A DNA stretch of 43,670 nt from Azospirillum sp. (GTDB taxonomy: Bacteria > Pseudomonadota > Alphaproteobacteria > Azospirillales > Azospirillaceae). Positions 25,723-33,953 of this stretch are shown piece after piece. Location of the stretch: contig WGNK01000066.1 in NCBI GenBank assembly GCA_016124535.1, positions 1-43,670 on the forward strand, in the 5' to 3' direction. The position numbers and the translations under genes are program-made. The notes under the pieces were generated by a model. That model searched no databases and was not told the origin of the DNA. It was given only the letters and a program-made list of their open reading frames with translations. The first letter of the stretch is position 1. Every line of letters starts with the position of its first letter.

Positions 25723-25986
25723 GATCCACCGCCGCCGCCCGTGGTTTCCTCCAGTGCCCATTACCAGAGCCGCCGGCAAAGGGCAACCGCCCTGCCCCTC
25801 TTCGCCGGTGGCGAACCGACTTTGTTTCGATTGGCGGTTGGGTGCGGGCAGCGTTGATGAAAACAGGCGGCGCCGCCGAATGCAGATGCCCTATTGTTGG
25901 GCATCGTCGCTCCGCCTGAGACTCCGCCGCCGCTGGCCGCCAGGCCCGGCCAGACTTTATCGCCGATTCACCCGGGACGCCCGCCC

Positions 25987-26790
25987 ATGACCTCGCCGAT
26001 GCCTCCGGTCCCGCGCAGCTTCGGGGTGGTCAACTGGCTTGGACTCTGGACGCTTTATTGGAAGGAGGTGCGTCGATTCATCAAGGTTCACACCCAGACC
26101 GTGCTGGCACCGGTGATTACCACCCTGTTGTTCTATGCGGTGTTCGCCCTGGCGCTCGGCGGCGCCGTCCGCATGATCGGTCCGACACCGTTCCTGGAGT
26201 TCCTGGCGCCCGGCCTGATCATGATGGCGATCGCCCAGAATGCCTTCGCCAATACATCATCATCGGTGATCATCGCCAAGGTCCAGGGCAATATCGTCGA
26301 TGTCCTGATGCCGCCGCTGTCGGCGGTCGAACTGGCGTTCGGCTATGTCATGGGCGGGGTCACCCGCGGTCTGGTGGTCGGCCTGGTGACCGCAGCCGCG
26401 CTGTGGCCGTTTTCCCCGTTCGGCATCCATTCCGCGGCCTGGGTGCTGTTCCATGGCGTGACGGCAGCGATGATGCTGTCGCTGCTCGGCCTGATCGGCG
26501 GCATCTGGTCGGAGAAATTCGACCACATCGCCGCGGTGACCAATTTCGTGATCACGCCGCTGTCCTTCCTGTCGGGCACCTTTTACAGCGTCGACAACCT
26601 GCCCCGCGAATTCTGGTGGGTCGCCCATTTCAACCCGTTCTTCTACATGATCGACGGTTTCCGGTATGGCTTTATCGGAGTTTCCGACGACCGGCTGATG
26701 ACCGGCATCGCGGTGATGCTGATCGCCAACGGCCTGCTGTGGTGGTTGGCGATCCGAATGCTGGCGACCGGCTACAAGCTGAAGGCATGA
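25987..26790 (+). CDS. ABC-2 type transporter permease, without adjacent ATPase
   Basis: 267 residues with six hydrophobic helices and the ABC-2 pattern. The N-terminal cytoplasmic helix is followed by LYWKEVRRFIKVHTQTVLAP, ALGGAVRMIGPTPFLEFLAPG and the signature region PLSFLSGTFYSVDNLP, with FNPFFYMIDGFRYGFIG before the last helix. Closest in style to the YadH/NodJ-like drug or polysaccharide exporters. The partner ATP-binding gene, normally directly upstream, is absent on both sides. The start ATG 25987 was chosen over an in-frame TTG at 25894. The 264-nt gap to the divergent gene upstream shows no clear element. Confidence 0.9.
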   Translation: MTSPMPPVPRSFGVVNWLGLWTLYWKEVRRFIKVHTQTVLAPVITTLLFYAVFALALGGAVRMIGPTPFLEFLAPGLIMMAIAQNAFANTSSSVIIAKVQGNIVDVLMPPLSAVELAFGYVMGGVTRGLVVGLVTAAALWPFSPFGIHSAAWVLFHGVTAAMMLSLLGLIGGIWSEKFDHIAAVTNFVITPLSFLSGTFYSVDNLPREFWWVAHFNPFFYMIDGFRYGFIGVSDDRLMTGIAVMLIANGLLWWLAIRMLATGYKLKA

Positions 26791-26969
26791 TTTCGACCCG
26801 CCTCAGGGTTCGGCAGCATCGCCCGCGATCGGGGCCCCGGACTCTGGCAAGGGACTTGCTTTCACCTCCCCGACCGCCGGACCACGACGAAAGTCGGATC
26901 TTCCAACCGGCGGCCGGTTTCTCATATCATTGCTGATGAGCGGCGAAACGAAGGGACCCGGTTCGAACG

Positions 26970-27296
26970 ATGGCCGACACCGACAAGCATGGTGACGAGG
27001 GCACCAGCACGGGCGTGGTCGTCAAGGCCAGACCCAAGACCAAAAAGCCTTCGATGTATAAGGTGTTGATGCTGAACGACGACTACACCCCGATGGAGTT
27101 CGTCGTTCACGTCCTCGAACGGTTTTTCAACAAGAACCGCGACGAGGCGACCCGCATCATGCTGCATGTCCACCGCCGCGGCGTCGGATTGTGCGGCGTC
27201 TACACCTACGAGGTGGCGGAGACCAAAGTGACCCAGGTTATGGACTTCGCGCGCCAAAACCAGCATCCTTTGCAGTGTACTCTGGAGAAGGATTAG
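26970..27296 (+). CDS. clpS: ATP-dependent Clp protease adaptor
   Basis: 108 residues. A flexible N-terminal tail of about 25 residues is followed by the ClpS fold: MYKVLMLNDDYTPMEFVVHVLERFF contains the N-degron pocket residues (NDDYTPMEF) and HRRGVGLCGVYTYEVAETK the second half. ClpS binds N-degron substrates and delivers them to ClpA, whose gene follows after 8 nt. It is cotranscribed and presumably coupled with clpA. Confidence 0.97.
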   Translation: MADTDKHGDEGTSTGVVVKARPKTKKPSMYKVLMLNDDYTPMEFVVHVLERFFNKNRDEATRIMLHVHRRGVGLCGVYTYEVAETKVTQVMDFARQNQHPLQCTLEKD

Positions 27297-27304
27297 GCAC
27301 GGCC

Positions 27305-29602
27305 ATGCTGTCACGGAATCTGGAGAAGACCCTGCACCGGGCGCTGGTCAACGCCAACGATCGCCGCCACGAATATGCCACGCTGGAGCATTTGCTGCTG
27401 GCATTGACCGATGACCAGGATGCCATTGCCGTGCTGCGCGCCTGCGGCGTCGACCTGGAAAAGCTGAAGCGCGACGTTTCCGACTATCTCGACAATGAAT
27501 TGGTCAACCTGGTGACCAACCGGGCGGAGGACGCCAAACCGACCTCGGGCTTTCAGCGCGTGTTGCAGCGTGCCGCGATCCACGTCCAATCTTCGGGACG
27601 CGAGGAGGTCACCGGCGCCAACGTCTTGGTTGCGCTGTTCTCCGAGCGCGAAAGCCACGCCGTGTTCTTCCTGCAGGAGCAGGAGATGACCCGCTTCGAT
27701 GCGGTCAACTACATCTCCCACGGCATCGCCAAAGTGCCCGGACGCTCCCAGGCGCGGCGCGTCGCCGGGGCCGACGACGATCCGGCGGAAAAAACCTCCA
27801 AGAAGGGCAGCGAGGCGCTCGATTCCTATTGCGTCAACCTCAACAAGAAGGCGATCAAGGGCAAGATCGACCCGCTGATCGGCCGCGAGGACGAGGTCGA
27901 GCGGACGATCCAGATCCTGTGCCGGCGGTCAAAGAACAACCCGCTCTATGTCGGCGACCCCGGCGTCGGCAAGACCGCGATCGCCGAAGGTCTGGCCCGC
28001 CGGATCGTTCACGGCGAAGTCCCGGAGGTCCTGGTCGGCGCGACCATCTTTGCTCTCGACCTCGGCGCCCTGCTCGCGGGCACGCGCTATCGCGGCGATT
28101 TCGAGGAGCGGCTGAAATCGGTCCTGGCCGAGTTGGACGCCCACGAGGACTCGATCCTGTTCATCGACGAAATCCATACCGTGATCGGCGCCGGTGCGAC
28201 CTCGGGCGGTGCCATGGACGCCTCCAACCTGTTGAAACCGGCGCTGGCCAGCGGCACGCTGCGCTGCATCGGCTCGACCACCTATAAGGAATACCGCAAC
28301 TACTTCGAAAAGGACCGCGCGCTGGTGCGGCGGTTCCAGAAGATCGACATCAACGAGCCGTCCATCGAGGATTCGGTCAAGATCTTGCGCGGGCTCAAGC
28401 CCTATTACGAACAGCACCACCGGGTGCGCTATACCAACGAGGCGATCCGGACCGCGGTCGAGCTGTCGGCCCGCTACATCAGCGACCGCAAATTGCCCGA
28501 CAAGGCGATCGACATCATCGACGAGGTCGGGGCGGCGCAAATGCTGCTGCCCGAGTCCCGGCGCAAAAAGACCATCTCGGTCAAGGACGTCGAGGTGGTG
28601 GTGGCCAAGATTGCCCGGATCCCGCCCAAGAGCGTCAGCCGCGACGACCGCGAAACCCTGAGAAACCTGGAGCGCGACCTCAAGACCATGGTGTTCGGCC
28701 AGGACAAGGCGATCGCAGCACTGTCCTCGGCGATCAAGCTCGCCCGTGCCGGCCTTCGCGAACCGGAGAAGCCGATCGGCAGCTATCTGTTCTCAGGCCC
28801 GACCGGGGTCGGCAAGACCGAAGTCGCCAAGCAACTGGCCAATTCGCTCGGCATCGAACTGATCCGCTTCGACATGTCGGAGTATATGGAGCGCCACACG
28901 GTTTCGCGGCTGATCGGTGCCCCGCCCGGCTATGTCGGCTTCGACCAGGGCGGCTTGCTGACCGACGCGATCGATCAGCACCCCCACGCCGTGCTGCTGC
29001 TCGACGAGATCGAGAAAGCCCATCCCGACCTGTTCAATATCCTGCTGCAGGTGATGGACCACGGCAAGCTGACCGACCACAACGGCAAATCGGTCGATTT
29101 CCGCAACGTCATCCTGATCATGACCACCAATGCCGGGGCCGCCGACATGGCCAAGGCCGCGATCGGCTTCGAACGCACGATGCGCATCGGCGAGGACATC
29201 GAGGCGATCGAGAAGATGTTCACCCCGGAATTCCGCAACCGGCTGGACGCGATCGTCCAGTTCTCGGCGCTGTCGCCGGAGGTGATCGCCCGAGTCGTCG
29301 ATAAATTCATTATGCAGCTGGAAATTCAGCTGGCCGAACGCGGCGTCTCGATCGAGTTGACCGACGAGGCGCGCGCTTGGCTGGGCAAAAAGGGCTACGA
29401 TCCCGCGTTCGGTGCCCGCCCGCTCGGCCGCACGATCCAGGAATACATCAAGAAGCCACTGGCCGAGGAACTGCTGTTCGGGCGGCTCGCCCGCGGCGGC
29501 CTGGTGCGGGTGACGGTCGAGAATGAACGCCCCGCCTTCGTTTACCCCGACGGCCCGACATCCCAGCGCGCCGACCAGAAGGAACCGGAACTGGTCGAGT
29601 AG
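27305..29602 (+). CDS. clpA: ATP-dependent Clp protease ATP-binding subunit ClpA
   Basis: 765-residue AAA+ unfoldase that feeds substrates to ClpP. N-domain repeats occupy residues 1-145. The first ATPase module has Walker A GDPGVGKT (about 217-224) and Walker B SILFIDEIHT. The second has GPTGVGKT (about 498-505) and VLLLDEIEKAHPD. The IGF tripeptide in AKAAIGFERTMR (about 620) is the ClpP-docking loop of ClpA. Start ATG 27305, 8 nt after clpS. clpP is not in the window. Length and domain order are standard. Confidence 0.97.
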   Translation: MLSRNLEKTLHRALVNANDRRHEYATLEHLLLALTDDQDAIAVLRACGVDLEKLKRDVSDYLDNELVNLVTNRAEDAKPTSGFQRVLQRAAIHVQSSGREEVTGANVLVALFSERESHAVFFLQEQEMTRFDAVNYISHGIAKVPGRSQARRVAGADDDPAEKTSKKGSEALDSYCVNLNKKAIKGKIDPLIGREDEVERTIQILCRRSKNNPLYVGDPGVGKTAIAEGLARRIVHGEVPEVLVGATIFALDLGALLAGTRYRGDFEERLKSVLAELDAHEDSILFIDEIHTVIGAGATSGGAMDASNLLKPALASGTLRCIGSTTYKEYRNYFEKDRALVRRFQKIDINEPSIEDSVKILRGLKPYYEQHHRVRYTNEAIRTAVELSARYISDRKLPDKAIDIIDEVGAAQMLLPESRRKKTISVKDVEVVVAKIARIPPKSVSRDDRETLRNLERDLKTMVFGQDKAIAALSSAIKLARAGLREPEKPIGSYLFSGPTGVGKTEVAKQLANSLGIELIRFDMSEYMERHTVSRLIGAPPGYVGFDQGGLLTDAIDQHPHAVLLLDEIEKAHPDLFNILLQVMDHGKLTDHNGKSVDFRNVILIMTTNAGAADMAKAAIGFERTMRIGEDIEAIEKMFTPEFRNRLDAIVQFSALSPEVIARVVDKFIMQLEIQLAERGVSIELTDEARAWLGKKGYDPAFGARPLGRTIQEYIKKPLAEELLFGRLARGGLVRVTVENERPAFVYPDGPTSQRADQKEPELVE

Positions 29603-29752
29603 ACTGTCACCAAACCCGACTCTATCCTCTTGACATGCCTGCCTGTTCCGCCAGCATGGTGAGACTGATGGTCAATTGGCTTGGCCGTTGGCGGAATCCA
29701 TAGCCCTCAGGGCAAGACTCCGTCGCAGCGCCGCCGGACAGGGAGGAAAAAC

Positions 29753-30070
29753 ATGCGTAAGGGGTTGTGGCTGCTGCTGATCGTCGCGCTGATTCAGGGG
29801 GCCCCGCGGCCAGTCCTGGCTGCGAACTGGTTCGGGCACGAGGAATTGATCGAGCGGGATCAGGTGCGCGATTGTCTGGTCACCGGTGCCTTCGTAGCGG
29901 CGGTCGGTACGCTGGGATTCTTCCCGCCGGTGCTGTCGCGGGTTGTTGAATTGCCGTTCGGCGCCGCTTGGGTCGAGCACGCTCTGTTTGGCTGCGGCCT
30001 CGGCCTGGTCGGCCTGTCGGCCCATGAACTGATGGGCGTGGTTCTCCATGGTTTGAAGGGCGGGCACTGA
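29753..30070 (+). CDS. Small exported/membrane protein of unknown function
   Basis: 105 residues, not recognised. A signal-like N-terminus (MRKGLWLLLIVALIQGAPRPVLA) is followed by a hydrophilic stretch WFGHEELIERDQVRDC and then two hydrophobic segments (about 44-62 and 77-100) separated by a short loop. Two cysteines (about 40 and 83) are present. GGGAGG about 10 nt before ATG 29753 supports the start and the reality of the gene. The next small membrane gene follows after 49 nt, so the two may be paired. Confidence 0.65.
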   Translation: MRKGLWLLLIVALIQGAPRPVLAANWFGHEELIERDQVRDCLVTGAFVAAVGTLGFFPPVLSRVVELPFGAAWVEHALFGCGLGLVGLSAHELMGVVLHGLKGGH

Positions 30071-30119
30071 GGCCAGCGCCTGGGCGGACGATTGATCCTG
30101 TTGCCAAGGACCCCTTAGG

Positions 30120-30413
30120 ATGATCCTGAAAATACTTGGAGTCCTGCTGATCATCCTGGGGGCGGGAGCGGTCGCCGTCGATTTGATCCATGGCGGTAAT
30201 GGCTGGCCCGCCTTCGGCGCATTGTGGTTCCAGCTGGCACCCGCCAGCCTCAATCTCGCCCAGGCGGTGATCCAGCGCTACCTGCTGCCAGCGCTGTGGG
30301 ACCCGGCGATTCTGACCCTGCTGCTGTGGCCGGCCCCGCTGGTCCTGGCGGTGCCGGGCCTCGCTCTGCTGTTGCTTGGCTTGCGCCGGAGTCGGGGCGG
30401 TCAGCGCGGCTGA
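30120..30413 (+). CDS. Small membrane protein of unknown function
   Basis: 97 residues, not recognised. Three hydrophobic stretches: about 4-22 (KILGVLLIILGAGAVAVDLI), 30-52 and 65-88, with a basic C-terminus (LRRSRGGQRG). It has the look of a short integral membrane protein. It starts 49 nt after the preceding small membrane gene and overlaps the convergent alpha/beta hydrolase gene by 13 nt at its end. The start ATG has AGGA nearby. Confidence 0.6.
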   Translation: MILKILGVLLIILGAGAVAVDLIHGGNGWPAFGALWFQLAPASLNLAQAVIQRYLLPALWDPAILTLLLWPAPLVLAVPGLALLLLGLRRSRGGQRG

Positions 30414-31213
30414 AGGGTTTCGGCGACCAGATTTTCGACGGTTTCCAGAATCAAGGCGAGGTCCGGCGAACGCGACAGGCGGTGTTCGCCGTCCTTGACC
30501 AGGATCATCCGGACATCGTGCGCCATCACGCATTCGGCCAGGCGCAGGCTGGTTTGCCATGGAACATCGGCATCGGCCAGGCCATGAATCAGGCGCACCG
30601 GACAGCGGATCGCGATCGGCGCCCGCAAGAGCAGGTGTCGCCGCCCGTCTTCGATCAACGCCGCGCTGATCGCAAAGGGATCCTCGCTATAGGCCGAACT
30701 TCGGTGCAGCACGCCGTCCTTGGCCAGGGTGTCGCGCTCGGCTGCCGACAGGCTGGGCCAGATCAGGTCTTCGGTAAAGTCCGGCGCTGCCGCCACGCCG
30801 ACCAGGCCGGCGACGCGGTGCGGCCGGGCCAAAGCCGCCAGAACCATGATCCAGGCGCCCATCGACGAGCCGACCAGAATCTGGGGGCCGATCGCAACGC
30901 GGTCGAGCACGGCCAGCGCATCGTCCAGCCACAGCCCGATGGTGCCATCGACGAAGCGGCCACTGGAGGCGCCATGCCCCTGGTAGTCGAAGCGCAGAAA
31001 CCCCCGGCCCTGCGTCTTCGCCCAGGCTTCCAGGGCCACCGCCTTGGTCCCGGTCATATCCGACTGGAAGCCGCCGAAGAAGGTAACCCCGGGGCTCGCC
31101 CCTTGGGTTTGCCGGAAGGCTATGCTAGCGGTGTCGCGCACCAAGCGGTCCGGTGCCGGATCCGGCGGCCGATTGCCGGTCTGATCCTGGGCACCGTCAT
31201 CCGTAGCCCCCAT
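30401..31213 (-). CDS. Alpha/beta hydrolase (serine esterase type)
   Basis: 270 residues with an alpha/beta-hydrolase fold. Oxyanion-loop region VTFFGGFQSDMTGTKA, FDYQGHGASSGRF, nucleophile elbow GSSMGAW (Ser in G-x-S-x-G), acid-bearing LIHGLADADVPW and terminal histidine in DGEHRLSR. The pattern is close to the ABHD10-like short esterases found widely in alphaproteobacteria; the substrate is unknown. ATG 31213 has a GGAGGGGGCGAGG purine run directly upstream. Its start lies 38 nt from the divergent glycosyltransferase start, so their promoters must overlap. Confidence 0.9.
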   Translation of the reverse strand: MGATDDGAQDQTGNRPPDPAPDRLVRDTASIAFRQTQGASPGVTFFGGFQSDMTGTKAVALEAWAKTQGRGFLRFDYQGHGASSGRFVDGTIGLWLDDALAVLDRVAIGPQILVGSSMGAWIMVLAALARPHRVAGLVGVAAAPDFTEDLIWPSLSAAERDTLAKDGVLHRSSAYSEDPFAISAALIEDGRRHLLLRAPIAIRCPVRLIHGLADADVPWQTSLRLAECVMAHDVRMILVKDGEHRLSRSPDLALILETVENLVAETLQPR

Positions 31214-31251
31214 CCTCGCCCCCTCCCTTTTTCGTCCGACTCCGAGTACCC

Positions 31252-32454
31252 ATGGCGATCGACGAGCCTACCAGGAACAATCCGGCCAAGCCGGCCCGTA
31301 CCGCCGCGGCCACCGGCGGGCGGCGTCGCCCGCTGGTCGTCCTGCAGGTCCTGCCCGGCCTGGTCACCGGCGGCGCCGAGCGCGGCTGCATCGACGTGGC
31401 GGTGGCCCTGGCCCAGGCCGGCGGCTCGCCGGTGGTTGCCTCGTCAGGCGGTCCGATGGTGCGCGAACTCGACCGCGCCGGGATTCCCCACCTGACCCTG
31501 CCGCTCGACAGCAAGCATCCCTGGCAGCTCTACCGCAACATCGGCCGTCTGGCGACGATCATTCGCGAAATGGGTGTCGACATCGTCCACGCCCGCAGCC
31601 GCGCCCCGGCTTGGAGCGCCTGGTATGCCGCGCGGCGCACCGGGGTCCATTTCATGACCACCTTCCACGCCCCTTATAATTTCGACGGCCGTTGGAAGCT
31701 GGCCTATAATTCGATCATGGCGCGGGGCGAACGGGTGATCGCGATCTCCGACTTCATCCGCCAGCACATCCTGGCCTACTACGCGACGCCGCCGGAAGCG
31801 ATCCGGGTCATCCATCGCGGGATTGACCGCGCGATCTTTGCACCCGACCGGGTGCCGGCGTTGCGTCTGATCCAGCTGGCGCGCAGCTGGCGCTTGCCCG
31901 ACGACCGCAAAGTCATCCTGCTGCCCGGACGTCTGACCAGGTGGAAAGGGCAGATCGATTTCATCGAGGCCTTGACCCGGCTCGGCCGCCAGGACATCTC
32001 CGCCGTCCTGGTTGGCAGCGACCAGGGGCGCACCGGGTACCGACGCGAGCTGGAGCAGCTGATCGAGCAGCGCGGGCTCCAAGGGGTGGTCTTCATCGTC
32101 GACCACTGCAACGACATGCCGGCCGCCTATATGATGGCCAATGTCGTGGTCTCGGCGTCGCGCGAGCCGGAGGCGTTCGGGCGAGTGATCGTCGAGGCCC
32201 AGGCAATGGGGCGGCCGGTCGTGGTGACCGGGATCGGCGCGGTCCAGGAAACGGTGGTTCCAGGTGAAACCGCCTGGGTCGTCCCCCCCCGCGACCCGCC
32301 GGCACTTGCCGAAGCGATCGCCGCCGCTTTGGAACTCAGCCCCGAACAACGCAGTCACCGGGCCGAACGCGCGATCGCCCATGTCGGCGACCGCTTCACC
32401 CGCGAAAAAATGTGCTCAGAAACGCTGGGCGTCTATTACGAACTGATGCGTTGA
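31252..32454 (+). CDS. Glycosyltransferase family 4 protein
   Basis: 400-residue GT-B glycosyltransferase. The N-terminal domain has VLPGLVTGGAERGCIDVA (acceptor-side glycine loop) and VDIVHARSRAPAWSAW; the C-terminal domain has ILLPGRLTRWKGQIDFIEA and the nucleotide-sugar site REPEAFGRVIVEAQAMGRPVV (E-x7-E pattern: Glu in EPEAFG and Glu in IVEAQA). It probably transfers a hexose onto an envelope glycan or lipopolysaccharide precursor; the precise role is not deducible. No other polysaccharide-cluster gene is adjacent. The first 25 residues are a Lys/Arg/Ala-rich extension. Confidence 0.93.
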   Translation: MAIDEPTRNNPAKPARTAAATGGRRRPLVVLQVLPGLVTGGAERGCIDVAVALAQAGGSPVVASSGGPMVRELDRAGIPHLTLPLDSKHPWQLYRNIGRLATIIREMGVDIVHARSRAPAWSAWYAARRTGVHFMTTFHAPYNFDGRWKLAYNSIMARGERVIAISDFIRQHILAYYATPPEAIRVIHRGIDRAIFAPDRVPALRLIQLARSWRLPDDRKVILLPGRLTRWKGQIDFIEALTRLGRQDISAVLVGSDQGRTGYRRELEQLIEQRGLQGVVFIVDHCNDMPAAYMMANVVVSASREPEAFGRVIVEAQAMGRPVVVTGIGAVQETVVPGETAWVVPPRDPPALAEAIAAALELSPEQRSHRAERAIAHVGDRFTREKMCSETLGVYYELMR

Positions 32455-32476
32455 GCCCCAGTCCCGGAAACGACAA

Positions 32477-32502
32477 AAGGGGAGGCATCGGCCCCCCCCC
32501 TT
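32477..32502 (+). terminator. Possible terminator between glycosyltransferase and phasin genes
   Basis: AAGGGG (32477-32482) can pair with CCCCTT (32497-32502) across a run of nine C residues (32492-32500). The stem is short and there is no T-tract. Position between convergent genes supports a transcription end, but the call is weak. Confidence 0.4.
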
Positions 32503-32533
32503 AACCGTCGTCAAACCAGGCAAGGATTTGTGA

Positions 32534-33010
32534 TCAGGCGGCCAGCGCGCGGGCAGTGGACTGCACCGACTCAGTCACGCTCGCGCTGATCGGGGCGATC
32601 GCATCGTTGGTCACCTGCACCGACAGGCTGGACAGCTGCTCGGCCTGGCTGCGCAGCGCCTGAAAATAGGCGGTCGCGACCGCGTTCTGGACCTCGACCA
32701 ATTCACCGACCGAGCGGACCGCGAGCAGCGACTTCTGCACGGCGAAGCCCTGCACAATCGCGGAACGGGCGAAATCGGCGAGCAGACGGGCGGCCTTCTC
32801 GCCGCCGGCAACCAGCACTTCGGCGGACTGCTTCACCGCATCGGCGTTACGAACATTCAGCGCGACGGTCTCGTCGAAGCCCTTGACGGCCTGCTGGCTG
32901 ACCTGCTCCAACTGTTCCTGGGCAACACCGGCGACCCGGCCAAAGACTTCACGCGCCTGATTGGCCAATTCGGTAACGGCCTGGGTGGCAACGGCGATCT
33001 GGTTTTCCAT
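32534..33010 (-). CDS. Phasin family protein (PHA granule-associated)
   Basis: 158-residue phasin of the alphaproteobacterial phasin_2 type, coating the surface of polyhydroxyalkanoate granules. The sequence is almost entirely amphipathic helix without Pro in the core: VTELANQAREVFGRVAGVAQEQLEQ..., LNVRNADAVKQSAEVLVAGGEK, VQKSLLAVRSVGELVEVQNAV, and a C-terminal DAIAPISASVTESVQ. ATG at 33008-33010 has GGAG about 8 nt upstream. Same length as the next phasin upstream, with the same ending pattern (DAIAPIS / DAVAPIG), so they are probably tandem paralogues. The 211-nt gap between them lacks an exact PhaR box. Confidence 0.92.
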   Translation of the reverse strand: MENQIAVATQAVTELANQAREVFGRVAGVAQEQLEQVSQQAVKGFDETVALNVRNADAVKQSAEVLVAGGEKAARLLADFARSAIVQGFAVQKSLLAVRSVGELVEVQNAVATAYFQALRSQAEQLSSLSVQVTNDAIAPISASVTESVQSTARALAA

Positions 33011-33221
33011 TCTTGACTCCATTTGGTATTGGGTTGAGGCAGCCTGCATTGGTACAGCGCGCCCGGTCCGATAGTCTACGATGTGACTATTTGAACGATT
33101 TTCCGCGCAAAGCACCATTATCCAAATTGACGCAGCCCCACCAGGAATGAAGCTCCGTGCTCTGCGCCGGGAGTCCGGCGACCCTCTGGCGGGCCGCCGG
33201 GCGAACCGGAAGACGGTGGTA

Positions 33222-33698
33222 TCAGGCGGCCACGGGCAGGTTCAGCGACTGCACCGCGGCGTTGACCCGAGCACCGATCGGCGCGACCGCGTCCTGGGCG
33301 ACCTTGGCCGACAGCCGGGACAGACGAACCGCCTCGGCATAACCGGCCTCGAGGCTCAGCTTGACGAAGGCGAGCTGCAGTTCGGCGACTTCCTTCGGCG
33401 ACTTGGCAGCCAGCACCGAGCGGCCGAAATTGAGGCTCTGCTCAACCGAAGCGCGGGTATAGGCAACCAGTTCCTCGCCGGCCGCTTCGGCACCGTCCGA
33501 CACCACCCGGCCGGAAACCAGCACCGCATCGACGTTCTCGCGGGCATTCACGGTCAGCTTGTCCAAGCCCTTGACGACCAGGGCGGCGGCCTGTCCGGCG
33601 CGCTCCTGACCGGTCTTGACCGCACCTTCGACGGTCTCGCGAACCTGGGCGGCCTGACCTTCGAGCAACTTGATGGCGCTGGCGATCTGGGAATTCAT
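33222..33698 (-). CDS. Phasin family protein, second copy
   Basis: 158-residue phasin, paralogous to the downstream copy: AIKLLEGQAAQVRETVEGAV, VKGLDKLTVNARENVDAVLVSG, LNFGRSVLAAKSPKEVAELQLAF, and C-terminal AQDAVAPIGARVNAAVQSLN. ATG at 33696-33698 has AGGA about 8 nt upstream. Its upstream region holds a perfect CTGC-AGT-GCAG PhaR-type box 40 nt before the start and a second TGCA palindrome, so repression by PhaR when granules are absent is likely (inference from the Paracoccus PhaR consensus). Divergent from the Anbu-like gene, 255 nt apart. Confidence 0.93.
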   Translation of the reverse strand: MNSQIASAIKLLEGQAAQVRETVEGAVKTGQERAGQAAALVVKGLDKLTVNARENVDAVLVSGRVVSDGAEAAGEELVAYTRASVEQSLNFGRSVLAAKSPKEVAELQLAFVKLSLEAGYAEAVRLSRLSAKVAQDAVAPIGARVNAAVQSLNLPVAA

Positions 33699-33738
33699 GT
33701 CAGTGTCCTTTCTAAGGGGTTTGTCCGGTGTTTCTTTG

Positions 33739-33749
33739 CTGCAGTGCAG
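33739..33749. promoter_or_regulatory. PhaR-type operator CTGCAGTGCAG upstream of the phasin
   Basis: CTGC-AGT-GCAG exactly fits the CTGC-N3-GCAG target described for PhaR of Paracoccus. With flanking bases (GCTGCAGTGCAGC) the symmetry extends one more base. It sits 41-51 nt upstream of the phasin ATG, where a repressor would block the promoter. Confidence 0.75.
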
Positions 33750-33794
33750 CATTGGCCTCAATATAAGCACGCCGACGCTGGCGTCAATGGTTTT

Positions 33795-33809
33795 TTGTGC
33801 ACTGCACAA
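33795..33809. promoter_or_regulatory. Palindrome TTGTGCACTGCACAA between phasin and Anbu-like genes
   Basis: Seven-base perfect arms around a central C, preceded by a run of T residues. It contains TGCA-C-TGCA, related to the PhaR box 50 nt away. It lies about 100 nt from the phasin start and 145 nt from the Anbu-like start, so it could serve either gene. A near copy (TTTTGTGCAATGCA) occurs at 12859-12872 in the CoA-transferase promoter region. Confidence 0.6.
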
Positions 33810-33953
33810 TAAGCCGATCGGCCAGATTGTCGCACTCGTCGGTTTGTACCCAAGATCGCGCCAGCAAAGGCCGCGGCTTCGGTTTCCCGACTTGCCGATG
33901 GCGACGGACCCGGTCAGGATGACGCCATCCGTGAAACCAGGATCGAAACCGGC

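Noticed and set aside
29630..29660. TTGACA at 29630-29635 as a sigma-70 promoter for the small membrane gene
   Set aside because: No acceptable -10 element is found at 16-18 nt spacing, so the match is probably chance.
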